From contig JAAYAB010000034.1 of assembly GCA_012719595.1 (NCBI GenBank), positions 1 to 32,901 of the forward strand: DNA of 32,901 nucleotides. Reading direction: 5' to 3'. Shown here in pieces: positions 6,651 to 14,264 of the stretch. Position numbers and translations under genes: made by a program. Origin of the DNA: Bacillota bacterium (lineage in GTDB: Bacteria > Bacillota > DTU014). The notes beneath the pieces were generated by a model that searched no databases, was not told where the DNA came from, and saw only the letters and a program-made list of their open reading frames with translations. Numbering within the stretch: the first letter of the stretch is position 1; every line of letters begins with the position of its first letter.

Positions 6651-9341
6651 CTACTCCGCGCCTCTGTAGAAATGGCCTCTTGTGTACCCCTGCTTGCCCA
6701 CGATATCCAAGTCCTCGCAACTCACCCGTCCAGTTCTCCCGTAAACCTCGTCTTTATACGCCGCGACGATCCTGGCCAGTGACGCATTGCTCTCCCCGTA
6801 GCCCTCAATGCGGTAGAGACCGACGCCTGAAAGCTTCCTCAGATCGTCTACTGACTCCAGCATGCAGAGCGGCACTGAGTTGAACACATGGGTCCTGCAG
6901 AACTGGTCTGATGACAGCGGAAACACATAGCCCTTCCGGTCCAGCAGCCCATAGGCGTCCCGACGCTTTCTGCAACCCGCCTCCACGCGGCCGCACCCGC
7001 TGAGGTATCCGTAGACGCACTGCTCTGACACCATGAGCGGCAGCCGCCCGTGAACGACGACTTCGACGAGAAGATCGCGCGGTGCGGCGAGCTCTTTGAT
7101 TCGGCTCAAGTTCATCTCCGGAGAGAGAGTCACACCTGCAAATCCCAGGTCGCGCAATGCACCCACGGTGGCCGAGTTCATGATGCCTATCGTGTGGTCC
7201 GCATGGAGGGCTGCTCGTGCGAACCGGCGGTGCGCCGTGTTGCCGTCTCCTTCACCACTGTCACTTGTCTCAGGTCTGTCCGCAGAGCGGCCGCCCCACA
7301 GTCCACTCCAGCCCGTGGCCGTAGCCAAGGCCTGTGCTACCCCAAGATTGCCGACGAGGAACCCTGAAACCATTTGATTTGCGGCATCTGATGCACTGAA
7401 CAGCCGCTTCAGAGCCTGGTCGATTTCGCTGGCCCTCAGAATCCGCGGCAACCTCACGAAGGCCTCGATGCCGGCCCCAACCACTAGCTCCAGAGCCTGC
7501 TCGAGCTTCCGGCCGTTCCACAGGCAGTTGCTGTCCCGGTCGAAGCACTCCAGCGAAAGATATATCCTATTCGGTCTCGCAGATACAAGCTCATCCAGCT
7601 CATCGAGAGAGCTCGTGCTCACAGACAGCTTCGGCCCTGCGAGGTCCTCTCGCCGGCTTGACTGCGACCGGTCAGCCGGCCGGGCGGGCCAGCCGGTCAG
7701 CAACCCAGTCGATGAACCGGTCAGTGAGCCGGTCAATGAATCAATGAGGTCACGCGCCGGAGCTTCGCGGCGAAACGCCTCGCTGCGAATCGACTCGAGT
7801 CTCTCCAGACAGGCTCTGCGGCACTCGTTCACCACACTGCGAGGAACCATGACTCCACTGTCCATGTTAACCACTATACTGTCAGGCCGGAAGGGTGTAT
7901 TTCCGGTCCGAGCGATGTTTGCCTTGATGTCGTCTATCTCGGCAGGATGGCGCTCTGCCGGCTCAACGACATAGTCTGATTGATGCGTGGCTGAGTTGCC
8001 GTTGCAGTCTGTCACGGTCAGAACGAACTTCTGCCCCAGCCTGGCCTCTGCCACAAACTCAACCGGCAGCTGACGCTGGGCTCTCTGCGAGACAAAGGTC
8101 TGGCGCGCCTCTCTCGCCACCCGGGCGTCGAGCGTCTTGAACACTCGGTCGCCCACGCCTGCTGGATCCTGTATTACCACCTGTACGACGTCTCCGCGCT
8201 CGGCAGACTGCACCGGACGACCGTCGATGAACAACTCCTCGACTGTCTTGCCGGCTCTGCCTCCCCTGGACACCCACACCTCTATTCCGTCTCCGCGAGA
8301 CAGCTCGCCTTCGAGGCGGAGCTCTATTCTGTAGTTCGAGCCGTCTCTCGTCAATCTGGAGACACGGCCGATGTACGAGCCTCTGTTGCTGGGCCGTCCC
8401 GGACTCATCAAGTCCGACGCAGGCTGCCCGAAGAAGTACCCTTTCGTGAAGCCTCTGTTGAACGAAACAGACAACTCGTCCATGGCTCTTGAGAGCTGCT
8501 CGTGAGGGATACTGCCGCGCTCAAGATACGTGTCCACAGCCCACCTGTAGGCCTTGACGACTGTGGCCACGTACTCCGGGCGCTTCATTCTGCCTTCGAT
8601 CTTCAATGCGGCGACTCCGGCTCTCGCCAGGTCGGGAATATGCTCGATCAGACACAGATCACTGGGGCTGAGCAGGTGCCCTTCATTAAGTCGGATCCCC
8701 GCTGCCGGCTTGCGCGAGTCAAGGCGCACCAGGCGGTATTCGAGACGGCACGGCTGTGCGCACCGGCCTCTGTTGCCGCTTCTGCCCCCAACCATGCTGC
8801 TCATCAGGCATTGGCCAGAATAACAAAAACACAGCGCTCCGTGAACGAATACCTCCAGGTCGATCTGCGCGCCCGCCTCACGAATGGCCTGTATGTCGGA
8901 TAGTCCCAGCTCGCGGGCTAGAATCACTCGCGAGAAACCCAGTTCCGAGAGCACCAGACAACCCTGCGGGTTGTGGACCGTCATCTGCGTGCTGCCATGC
9001 AGCTCGATGTCAGGGAACAGCTGTCTGAGCGCGCTCGCCAGGCCCAGGTCCTGCACAATGAAGGCATCCGCTCCTAGGCTGTAGGCGCGCGACGCCAGCC
9101 GCAGCGCCCCACCGATCTCTTGATCGTAGAGCAAGGTGTTGATCGTTACGTACGCCTTGACCCCTCTCACGTGCAGGTAGTCGATCGCGCGGCCGAGTTG
9201 TTCATCGTTGAAATTGTCTGCATACTGTCTGGCACTGAACTGGGTGCCGCCGAAGTACACTGCGTCAGCGCCGCTCTCGGTTGCCGCGACCAGTGCTTCG
9301 AAGCTCCCAGCAGGTGCCAGCACCTCGATGGTGTGCTTCAT
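6651..9341 (-). CDS. Peptidase U32 family protein (RlhA/YrrO-like, double-domain)
   Basis: An 896-residue U32-family protein. Despite the name, studied members (RlhA, TrhP, UbiU/V) are Fe-S proteins that hydroxylate RNA or quinones; RlhA makes hydroxycytidine in 23S rRNA. The first domain begins with the classic LAPAGSFEALVAA (8-20) and has the cysteine set C171, C178, C194, C198 in HGALCFCYSGQC and RCAQPCR. A middle beta-rich part resembles DUF3656. The C-terminal third repeats a degenerate U32 fold with a second cysteine group (SEQCVYGYLSGCG, EAGCRKR, DQFCRTH). An LTGS-type repeat linker lies at about residues 534-549. The ATG at 9341 gives the canonical N-terminus and starts seven bases after the upstream stop; an ATG at 9383 would add 14 residues and overlap that gene. 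The exact RNA target is unknown. Confidence 0.85.
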   Translation of the reverse strand: MKHTIEVLAPAGSFEALVAATESGADAVYFGGTQFSARQYADNFNDEQLGRAIDYLHVRGVKAYVTINTLLYDQEIGGALRLASRAYSLGADAFIVQDLGLASALRQLFPDIELHGSTQMTVHNPQGCLVLSELGFSRVILARELGLSDIQAIREAGAQIDLEVFVHGALCFCYSGQCLMSSMVGGRSGNRGRCAQPCRLEYRLVRLDSRKPAAGIRLNEGHLLSPSDLCLIEHIPDLARAGVAALKIEGRMKRPEYVATVVKAYRWAVDTYLERGSIPHEQLSRAMDELSVSFNRGFTKGYFFGQPASDLMSPGRPSNRGSYIGRVSRLTRDGSNYRIELRLEGELSRGDGIEVWVSRGGRAGKTVEELFIDGRPVQSAERGDVVQVVIQDPAGVGDRVFKTLDARVAREARQTFVSQRAQRQLPVEFVAEARLGQKFVLTVTDCNGNSATHQSDYVVEPAERHPAEIDDIKANIARTGNTPFRPDSIVVNMDSGVMVPRSVVNECRRACLERLESIRSEAFRREAPARDLIDSLTGSLTGSSTGLLTGWPARPADRSQSSRREDLAGPKLSVSTSSLDELDELVSARPNRIYLSLECFDRDSNCLWNGRKLEQALELVVGAGIEAFVRLPRILRASEIDQALKRLFSASDAANQMVSGFLVGNLGVAQALATATGWSGLWGGRSADRPETSDSGEGDGNTAHRRFARAALHADHTIGIMNSATVGALRDLGFAGVTLSPEMNLSRIKELAAPRDLLVEVVVHGRLPLMVSEQCVYGYLSGCGRVEAGCRKRRDAYGLLDRKGYVFPLSSDQFCRTHVFNSVPLCMLESVDDLRKLSGVGLYRIEGYGESNASLARIVAAYKDEVYGRTGRVSCEDLDIVGKQGYTRGHFYRGAE
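7693..7740 (-). repeat. Four tandem 12-bp repeats inside the U32 gene
   Basis: On the plus strand the units read CCGGTCAGCAAC, CCAGTCGATGAA, CCGGTCAGTGAG and CCGGTCAATGAA. They encode a run of (L/S)TG-containing tetrapeptides in the linker between the middle and C-terminal parts of the protein. The 12-bp unit keeps the frame, so copy number could change without breaking the gene. Confidence 0.8.
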
Positions 9342-9348
9342 GTTCGGA

Positions 9349-9954
9349 TCAATGAGCCTCAATGGGCTGCCCGTCACCTTCATCCTGTCTGCTCTCTCTG
9401 GACAGGCCCGCTATGAGAGAACGAGCCGCCTCCCTAAGTGCAGGGTCTCGCGCGTTCTCACTCAGCCATTGGACGTATCCGGGATCGACGTCAAGGACCT
9501 CGCCGAGCGTCCTGTTCGCATATCGACCGAAGCCGAGCGTCTGAGATCTGATCTCGTCAGGCGCTCTCTCCGCAACCCCCATGTCGTCAGAGTGGATCAT
9601 CTCTTCGAGAGCTACCAGCTCGACGCCAACTGCGTCCCTCATCGCCCGAGCCTTTGCCCGGGTCGCTGCCATTCGCAATAGGTGAGGCTGTATGGCGTGC
9701 GCGACACTGGCCGGAGACGCATCGCCGACATCTGAGAACACTCCGTCGTCCGTTTCTATCTGTGCACGAGCGACCGCAAGCATCCCGTTGTCCTGGTTGG
9801 GCACTTGAATGACTTCCACTTCGACCCTTCTCAGGCCCCTTTCCTGTGCTAGCTGGAGCAGTCCTCCGTATAGGATGTAGTCCTTTCCCTGGAGTGTTCT
9901 TACAAATCTGTCGCGAAACTCGGGGGTTAACTCCACGGATCTCTTCTCCTTCAT
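9349..9954 (-). CDS. Rad52-like protein with ExoX-like C-terminal domain
   Basis: A 201-residue protein without an obvious named orthologue. The N-terminal two thirds (LQGKDYILYGGLLQLAQE, GVFSDVGDASPASV, HLLRMAATRAKARAMRDAVG) resembles the compact single-strand-annealing domain of Rad52/DdrA-type proteins. The GDA.P...A..RAKARA.R pattern is typical of that group. The C-terminus (FGRYANRTLGEVLDVDPGYVQWL, then DPALREAARSLI) matches the small domain found after exonuclease X-type nucleases. A role in DNA annealing or repair is inference. The start is uncertain: the ATG at 9954 has no good ribosome site, a GTG at 9936 has AAGGAG nine bases upstream, and the frame is open to a GTG at 9996. It lies seven bases before the U32 gene, probably in the same transcript. 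Confidence 0.5.
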   Translation of the reverse strand: MKEKRSVELTPEFRDRFVRTLQGKDYILYGGLLQLAQERGLRRVEVEVIQVPNQDNGMLAVARAQIETDDGVFSDVGDASPASVAHAIQPHLLRMAATRAKARAMRDAVGVELVALEEMIHSDDMGVAERAPDEIRSQTLGFGRYANRTLGEVLDVDPGYVQWLSENARDPALREAARSLIAGLSRESRQDEGDGQPIEAH

Positions 9955-10020
9955 GTTATTATGCTCAGTCGTTCTTGTCCACCCAAGCAATCGCACGCTT
10001 GGCGTTGGGAATCGGGCCGT

Positions 10021-10737
10021 CTATGGAATCACGTCCCAGGGGGCCGCCTGCCCCGAGGAATCAGACTTCCGGGAGATATACAGCTTTCCGCCGGTGTCGA
10101 TGAGAGCTAGGGCCACGTCCTTCACATCATGCACATCACTGGATCTGAGCTGATCGTTCAGCCAGTCCATCGAGAGCGAGAGCTTCTCCATGTTCTTGAG
10201 CTGAACGACGCCGTCACAGATCAGCGGCAACGACAGGCCTTCGTATCCGGTGTCTATGTGAAGATCCGCCGGAGTCACCGCCCGGTGCTGGCTCCTTTTG
10301 AGGACGCTGATTCGGCCGGACGGCTCCAGAATCGCGTATTCCACCTCAGCCGGCGAGAAGACGTCCTTCTCCCTGAGCTGGCTGAGCAAATCATTCATGT
10401 TGTACCTGTTCCATCTCAGATTCTCATACAGTATCCTGCCGTTCTCAATGACTACGGTCGGAGTCCCGGCGATCAGCCTGCGCAAGACGTGACTTTTCAG
10501 CGAAGCGTATGAAAGGAGGAGTTCATACAGCGCAATGAGGGCGATGGGTGCGAGCGCCTTTGCGAGATCACTCTCGAGCTCCAGGGCCACAGCCGCCAAC
10601 TCACCTATGATAATGGCAACGACCAAGTCAAATGGCGACAGCTGTCCGATCTCCCGCTTTCCCATGATCCTCACCATGACCAGCAGGAAGAGGTAGACAG
10701 CCGTCGTTCTTACCGCGATGCCTGCATACGACTCCAC
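10021..10737 (-). CDS. DUF421 (YetF-family) membrane protein
   Basis: A 238-residue protein of the DUF421/YetF type, frequent in spore formers, where related proteins (SpoVA-encoded or germination-linked DUF421 members) sit in the membrane. It has an N-terminal segment (TTAVYLFLLVMVRIMGKREIGQLSPFDLVVAIIIGELAA) with the hallmark MGKREIGQLSPFDLV. Membrane spans lie at about residues 10-27, 36-55 and 60-80. The soluble part carries the conserved GTPTVVIENGRILYENLRWNRYNMNDLLSQLRE motif, followed by a C-terminal extension. The start is GTG at 10737, with no strong ribosome site. The gene lies between cvpA and the Rad52-like gene. The biochemical function is not known. Confidence 0.85.
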   Translation of the reverse strand: MESYAGIAVRTTAVYLFLLVMVRIMGKREIGQLSPFDLVVAIIIGELAAVALELESDLAKALAPIALIALYELLLSYASLKSHVLRRLIAGTPTVVIENGRILYENLRWNRYNMNDLLSQLREKDVFSPAEVEYAILEPSGRISVLKRSQHRAVTPADLHIDTGYEGLSLPLICDGVVQLKNMEKLSLSMDWLNDQLRSSDVHDVKDVALALIDTGGKLYISRKSDSSGQAAPWDVIP

Positions 10738-10809
10738 AGGGATAGTATCCGTCGCGAACAGGTCATTATGCGCGCCGGCTCGGACTCGGCAGGCGGCAGG
10801 CGGGCCGCT

Positions 10810-11355
10810 TCAGCGGTCAGTCGTGAGCCCTCTGGAGCCGACCAGATGGAGATCAGTTGCTGCCGGCAGGCTGACGCCGATACTCTCGAACAGCACTGGA
10901 GCCGACCTCATTACCGCTACTGACACGCCTGATTCTCTCAGGTGAGGCACCAGCACTCCAATCGGCAGATTCACTATGAACCACATGATGAGGGCGACTA
11001 TGACATAGCTGCGAGCCGCACCGGCTATTCCGCCGAGAAGGCGGTCGCCGGGCGATGTGGCAACTCCGCCGGCAGGGCCCGCTAGCAGCGAGGCGGCAAC
11101 TCGGAAGACCACAGTCATCGCGACAAGCACGACCGCGAACCCGAATACTATGCCATAGTGTGCGCTCGTATTCAGTACAAACCTGAGCAGCCTTGCAATC
11201 AGCTCGTAATGTCGGCAAGCCATGTGGAGGGCGAGGATCACCGCGAGCAGATCAAGGATGGCGAAAACCAGCCCTCGGTTCACGCCTGAGACGAAACCAA
11301 GGGCCAACACAACAGCAATAGCGACAGTTGCCCAGTCCACAGCTAATAGATCCAC
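10810..11355 (-). CDS. cvpA: CvpA family membrane protein
   Basis: A 181-residue protein with four predicted membrane segments and the CvpA-family N-terminal pattern (VAIAVVLALGFVSGVNRGLVFAILDLLAV). The family is named for colicin V production in E. coli, but in Bacillota it is a conserved envelope protein of unclear function, usually encoded just before polX and mutS2. Here the Rad52-like, DUF421 and U32 genes stand between it and mutS2, and polX is absent. The frame begins at a GTG at 11382, but the GTG at 11355 has AGAGG eight bases upstream and gives a normal-length N-terminus, so I use it. The protein ends in a 40-residue tail after the last membrane span. Confidence 0.78.
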   Translation of the reverse strand: MDLLAVDWATVAIAVVLALGFVSGVNRGLVFAILDLLAVILALHMACRHYELIARLLRFVLNTSAHYGIVFGFAVVLVAMTVVFRVAASLLAGPAGGVATSPGDRLLGGIAGAARSYVIVALIMWFIVNLPIGVLVPHLRESGVSVAVMRSAPVLFESIGVSLPAATDLHLVGSRGLTTDR

Positions 11356-11485
11356 CAGGCGCACCTCTTGCCAGTTTTCCACAGAGAACAGGGCCGCGCG
11401 GGCACGTCTGGGTCTTGCGTAGGGATTTCAAACAAGGCACCCGCCAACGGCCTAGGCCTGTGCTTGGTGCAGACTCTTGAGGAGA

Positions 11486-11578
11486 CTACTGGAGACTGAA
11501 CTCTCGGTAGAGCAGATACGCCGTGATCGATCCGGTCATCTCAAAGATCCGCCAGAAGAAGTCTGCGGTCAGAACCAT
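11486..11578 (-). CDS. yqzL: YqzL-like small protein
   Basis: A 30-codon gene in the 300-bp gap between cvpA and the methyltransferase gene. The product has the motif DFFWRIFEMTGSITAYLLYRE, close to the consensus of YqzL-type small proteins of Bacillota (FW..FE.TGSI.AYLLYKE). It starts with ATG, has AAAGG about nine bases upstream, and ends at a TAG. In Bacillus yqzL precedes recO, so the location here differs. The function is not known. The match is by motif memory, not a search. Confidence 0.7.
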   Translation of the reverse strand: MVLTADFFWRIFEMTGSITAYLLYREFSLQ

Positions 11579-11656
11579 TCGACCACTACCTTTCTCCAGT
11601 CGTTCTAGTGGGGCTTCTCAACCATTATAGCACACGCACACTTCTCAAACAAGCAA

Positions 11657-12472
11657 TCAGACCCTCATTCTCTGCCGAACGGCCTCGTACGCCACAATGC
11701 TCACTGCAACGGCCGCGTTCAAAGACTCCGCCCTTCCCGGCATTGGGATCGAGACGACGGCATCAGAGAGGCGAAGCAGCTCGTCCGCCACGCCGTCGCC
11801 CTCGTTGCCCACCAACAAAGCAAGCGGCCCGGTCAGGCATTCGTCGAAGTATGGGCGGTCGCTGCCGGCTTCCAAAGCTATGACTCTGATCCCGGCGGAT
11901 TTCAGATCTCGGATCAAGTCAGCGAGAGACGCTGTTCTCGCGACTTGCACAGAGAACAGCGCAGAGGCACTCGATCTGACCACCTTGTCGTTGAGCGGGT
12001 CGACGGTGCCCTGAGAGACTACGACTCCGCACGCTCCACACGCGCTCGCGGTCCGCACTATGGCTCCGAGGTTGCCAGGATCCTGCAGCCTGTCCAGTAG
12101 AAAACCCATTGAACCTTGAGCCATTCGCTCCGACACTTCACCGACATCCGTGTATGGAGCGGCGAACACAGCTACGACGCCTTGACAGGTCTCTACAGAG
12201 GATAGGGACGCCACGACTCGGTCCGAGCACAACAGCACTTCAGCGCGCTGCGCCGCTGCCGCCTCGATCAGTTCGGAGACAGTGCGAGCACTCGCCGAGT
12301 CTGCAGACACGAACAACCTCAGAAGCCGACCTCCGGCGCCTATGGCATCGGAGATGTGTTTCGTCCCCTCCACAAGCACCCGACAAAGCTCGTTTCTGTG
12401 CTTGGCCAGCTTGAGGCGCCGCGCCTCTTGGACCCGGCTGTTGTGCGTGCTGGTTATCAACCCGTAGGCCAC
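11657..12472 (-). CDS. TrmH-family RNA methyltransferase
   Basis: A 271-residue SPOUT methyltransferase that should transfer a methyl group from S-adenosylmethionine to ribose 2'-OH of rRNA or tRNA. The N-terminal substrate-binding domain begins with HNSRVQEARRLKLAKHRNE. The knotted catalytic domain carries the three TrmH motifs: DRLQDPGNLGAIVRTASACG (Asn and Arg of motif 1), LLVGNEGDGV (motif 2) and IPMPGRAESLNAAVAVSI (motif 3). The GTG at 12472 is chosen because AGGGTGG lies seven bases upstream; an upstream GTG at 12550 would add 26 residues not found in the family. It follows rplT at 90 bp, the common arrangement with ysgA in Bacillus. The exact nucleotide target is unknown. Confidence 0.88.
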   Translation of the reverse strand: MAYGLITSTHNSRVQEARRLKLAKHRNELCRVLVEGTKHISDAIGAGGRLLRLFVSADSASARTVSELIEAAAAQRAEVLLCSDRVVASLSSVETCQGVVAVFAAPYTDVGEVSERMAQGSMGFLLDRLQDPGNLGAIVRTASACGACGVVVSQGTVDPLNDKVVRSSASALFSVQVARTASLADLIRDLKSAGIRVIALEAGSDRPYFDECLTGPLALLVGNEGDGVADELLRLSDAVVSIPMPGRAESLNAAVAVSIVAYEAVRQRMRV

Positions 12473-12561
12473 CGGTCCACCACCCTGAGCAGTTGCATCG
12501 AATGTGCAACGGCCTGGCTCACGCCAGGCCTTGTCACGATCGACTGTCACACCGCACTATA

Positions 12562-12915
12562 CTAATGGACTTCCTTCGCTGCAAATACCAGCTGCTCAAA
12601 CCCCTTCGGATCGTCGATGGCCATCTCGGCCAAGACCTTCCTGTTTATCTCAACCCCGGCGCTCCTCAGGCCGTTGATGAAGTGCGAGTAACTCATGCCG
12701 TGCTCGCGGACAGCCGCGTTGATTCTCGAGATCCACAGCTTTCTGAAGTCGCGCTTGCGATTGCGCCTGTCTCTATACGCATAGGCCATTGACTTCAGCA
12801 TGGCCTCGTTTGCCTTTCTGAACAGCCGATTCCGTATTCCGGTGTATCCCTTGGTTTCCTTTAGCACATCACGGTGGCGTCTCGTCGTCACCGTTCCGCC
12901 CTTCACTCTAGGCAT
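12562..12915 (-). CDS. rplT: 50S ribosomal protein L20
   Basis: A 117-residue L20, full length, with the family start [19 protein letters not shown] and the conserved [26 protein letters not shown]20 is essential for early assembly of the 50S subunit and in many bacteria represses its own operon by binding mRNA. A strong GAGGAGG precedes the ATG. It is the last gene of infC-rpmI-rplT and begins 29 bp after rpmI. Confidence 0.98.
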   Translation of the reverse strand: MPRVKGGTVTTRRHRDVLKETKGYTGIRNRLFRKANEAMLKSMAYAYRDRRNRKRDFRKLWISRINAAVREHGMSYSHFINGLRSAGVEINRKVLAEMAIDDPKGFEQLVFAAKEVH

Positions 12916-12944
12916 GCCGAACTCCTCCTCGGATCTGTTCTACT

Positions 12945-13142
12945 CTAGAGGTATGGAAGAAGCTGCTTCATACGCTTCGTGTCAGCCGTAGATACGAGCT
13001 CGCCCTTGCGCAGATGCCTTCTACGCTTGGGTGACTTCTTCCCGGTGAAATGACTCGTGAAAGCGCTGGACTTCTTCAGGCTTCCTCCACCTGTACCTCT
13101 GAAACGCTTTGCAGCGCCTCTATGTGTCTTCATCTTGGGCAT
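12945..13142 (-). CDS. rpmI: 50S ribosomal protein L35
   Basis: A 65-residue, very basic protein with the complete L35 pattern: [18 protein letters not shown] at the start and a C-terminal half with [16 protein letters not shown] and MKQLLPYL. It is a 50S subunit protein. AAGGAGGAG lies about nine bases before the ATG. The gap to infC is 230 bp, longer than the few dozen bases usual in this operon. Confidence 0.97.
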   Translation of the reverse strand: MPKMKTHRGAAKRFRGTGGGSLKKSSAFTSHFTGKKSPKRRRHLRKGELVSTADTKRMKQLLPYL

Positions 13143-13372
13143 AAACAGCTACTCCTCCTTGCGAGATGCCTTGTCCATCAGCGAACCCGACAAGGCCCGC
13201 TCACATTGGCCCTGCACAGTGCGCTTCAGGTCACCGCGCGAGCGCGTGGATGACGCGCTTGCAGCAGGCTGCGACAGCGTGCCGCTTCACGCCTTCATGA
13301 TCCCAGAAGGGTGTCGATGGCAAGCGCCAGCGGAATCAGCAAATACGGCCTCTGAATCGCGTGTTCTGAAGC
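13143..13372 (-). other. Long infC-rpmI intergenic region with a stable hairpin
   Basis: This stretch holds no convincing gene. It contains GCAAGCGCG (13254-13262) that can pair with CGCGCTCGC (13238-13246) over nine positions, one of them G-U, with a 7-base loop. No T-run follows, so it is not a terminator. It could be a structured leader for rpmI-rplT translation, by analogy with the L20 operator between infC and rpmI in E. coli. Confidence 0.4.
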
Positions 13373-13891
13373 CTAGTCGCTCTGCTTCGGAGCCAATATC
13401 ATTATCATGTTTCGGCCCTCGATTCTTGGGTCGCGTTCGACTACGGCATAGTCCTGAACGAGCTGCGCCAGATCCTCGAGCAATCTCTTTCCGATGTCGG
13501 AATGCACTATCTCGCGGCCTCTGAATCGCACCGTTGCCTTGACCTTGTTACCTTTTTGCAGAAATCCCGCGGCGTTCTTCGCCCGGACGCTGAAGTCGTG
13601 GTCATCTATCTTGGGCGATATACGAACTTCCTTGATTTTGATGATCTTCTGGTTCTTGCGGGATTCCCTTTCCTTCTTGCTCTTCTCGTACATGAACTTG
13701 CCGTAATCCATCACACGACAGACAGGAGGACGAGCAGTCGGCGCAACTTCGACTAGGTCCAGACCGCGCTCTCTTGCGATTCGCAGAGCATCGCGCGGGG
13801 CCATGACTCCCAGTTGCTCACCGTTTTCGTCAATGACCCTGATCTCCCTTACCCGTATGTCTTCGTTGACGCGTAGTCCCCTGTCACTCAC
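13373..13891 (-). CDS. infC: Translation initiation factor IF-3
   Basis: A 172-residue IF-3, which binds the 30S subunit, checks start codon and initiator tRNA pairing, and keeps the subunits apart. The N-domain begins RVNEDIRVREIRVIDENGEQLG. The linker has RPPVCRVMDYGKF(M)YEKSKKE, a strong family signature. The C-domain has KEVRISPKIDDHDFSVRAKNA and GNKVKATVRFRGREI. It starts with GTG, preceded by AGAGGA eight bases upstream; IF-3 genes often use a rare start such as ATT for self-regulation, which I do not see here. It is first in infC-rpmI-rplT, behind its own promoter and an attenuator-like leader. Confidence 0.97.
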   Translation of the reverse strand: MSDRGLRVNEDIRVREIRVIDENGEQLGVMAPRDALRIARERGLDLVEVAPTARPPVCRVMDYGKFMYEKSKKERESRKNQKIIKIKEVRISPKIDDHDFSVRAKNAAGFLQKGNKVKATVRFRGREIVHSDIGKRLLEDLAQLVQDYAVVERDPRIEGRNMIMILAPKQSD

Positions 13892-14172
13892 TCGAGTTCC
13901 TCTGTTGATAGCCAGACACCTCCTGATTTACATCTACCACAAAAAGGCAGGTGATGGTCACCTGCCTATTTGTCCAAAGCCAGCAAGCCGTGACATGTCA
14001 CTCGACAGACTGGATTGCTGCGAGCACCTGACAGTCATCATAGCTGCAGGAAATCGGACCAGAGAACCCAGCTGACAGTCGACGACGTCGCTGGGTGAGA
14101 AGCTAGGTGCCTCTACTTGCGCTCTTTTCTTGATTCTTTGCCCAGTCTCTGACACATTTGCATCAGAGATGC
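13892..14172 (-). promoter_or_regulatory. infC-rpmI-rplT leader, candidate L20 attenuator
   Basis: The leader from the predicted start near 14172 is about 280 bases and has no gene. It contains an upstream stem ACCCAGC/GCTGGGT (14067-14097) and ends in the terminator hairpin. A CACCT near 14105 and the AGGTG within the terminator 5' arm could pair as an alternative structure. In Bacillus, L20 binding to the infC leader makes transcription stop at such a terminator. L20-binding features were not checked by a model. Confidence 0.55.
13936..13967 (-). terminator. Terminator hairpin in the infC leader
   Basis: On the minus strand AGGCAGGTGA, a 3-base loop and TCACCTGCCT form a perfect 10-bp stem that runs straight into TTTTTG. 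It lies 45-75 bases before the infC start but some 200 bases after the infC promoter, so it is placed to end transcription before infC. That is the layout of the L20-controlled attenuator in Bacillus. Confidence 0.8.
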
Positions 14173-14178
14173 GAACAT

Positions 14179-14208
14179 AGTATATCACAACGCTCGCCGA
14201 CAGGTCAA
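14179..14208 (-). promoter_or_regulatory. Sigma-A-type promoter of the infC operon
   Basis: On the minus strand TTGACC (14203-14208), 18 bases, and TATACT (14179-14184), with TGA just before the -10 box (extended -10). Between this promoter and the thrS stop there is only a weak ACGATC/GATCGT dyad without a T-run, so some thrS readthrough is possible. Confidence 0.8.
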
Positions 14209-14264
14209 CGATTCTTTGACGCAGCCTGCGAACGATCCCGCGGCGATCGTGGTGCTATGTGCGC

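Noticed and set aside
13146-13178. Nine-codon leader peptide ending in the rpmI ribosome site
   Set aside because: It has no ribosome site of its own and its sequence (MDKASRKEE) is uninformative.
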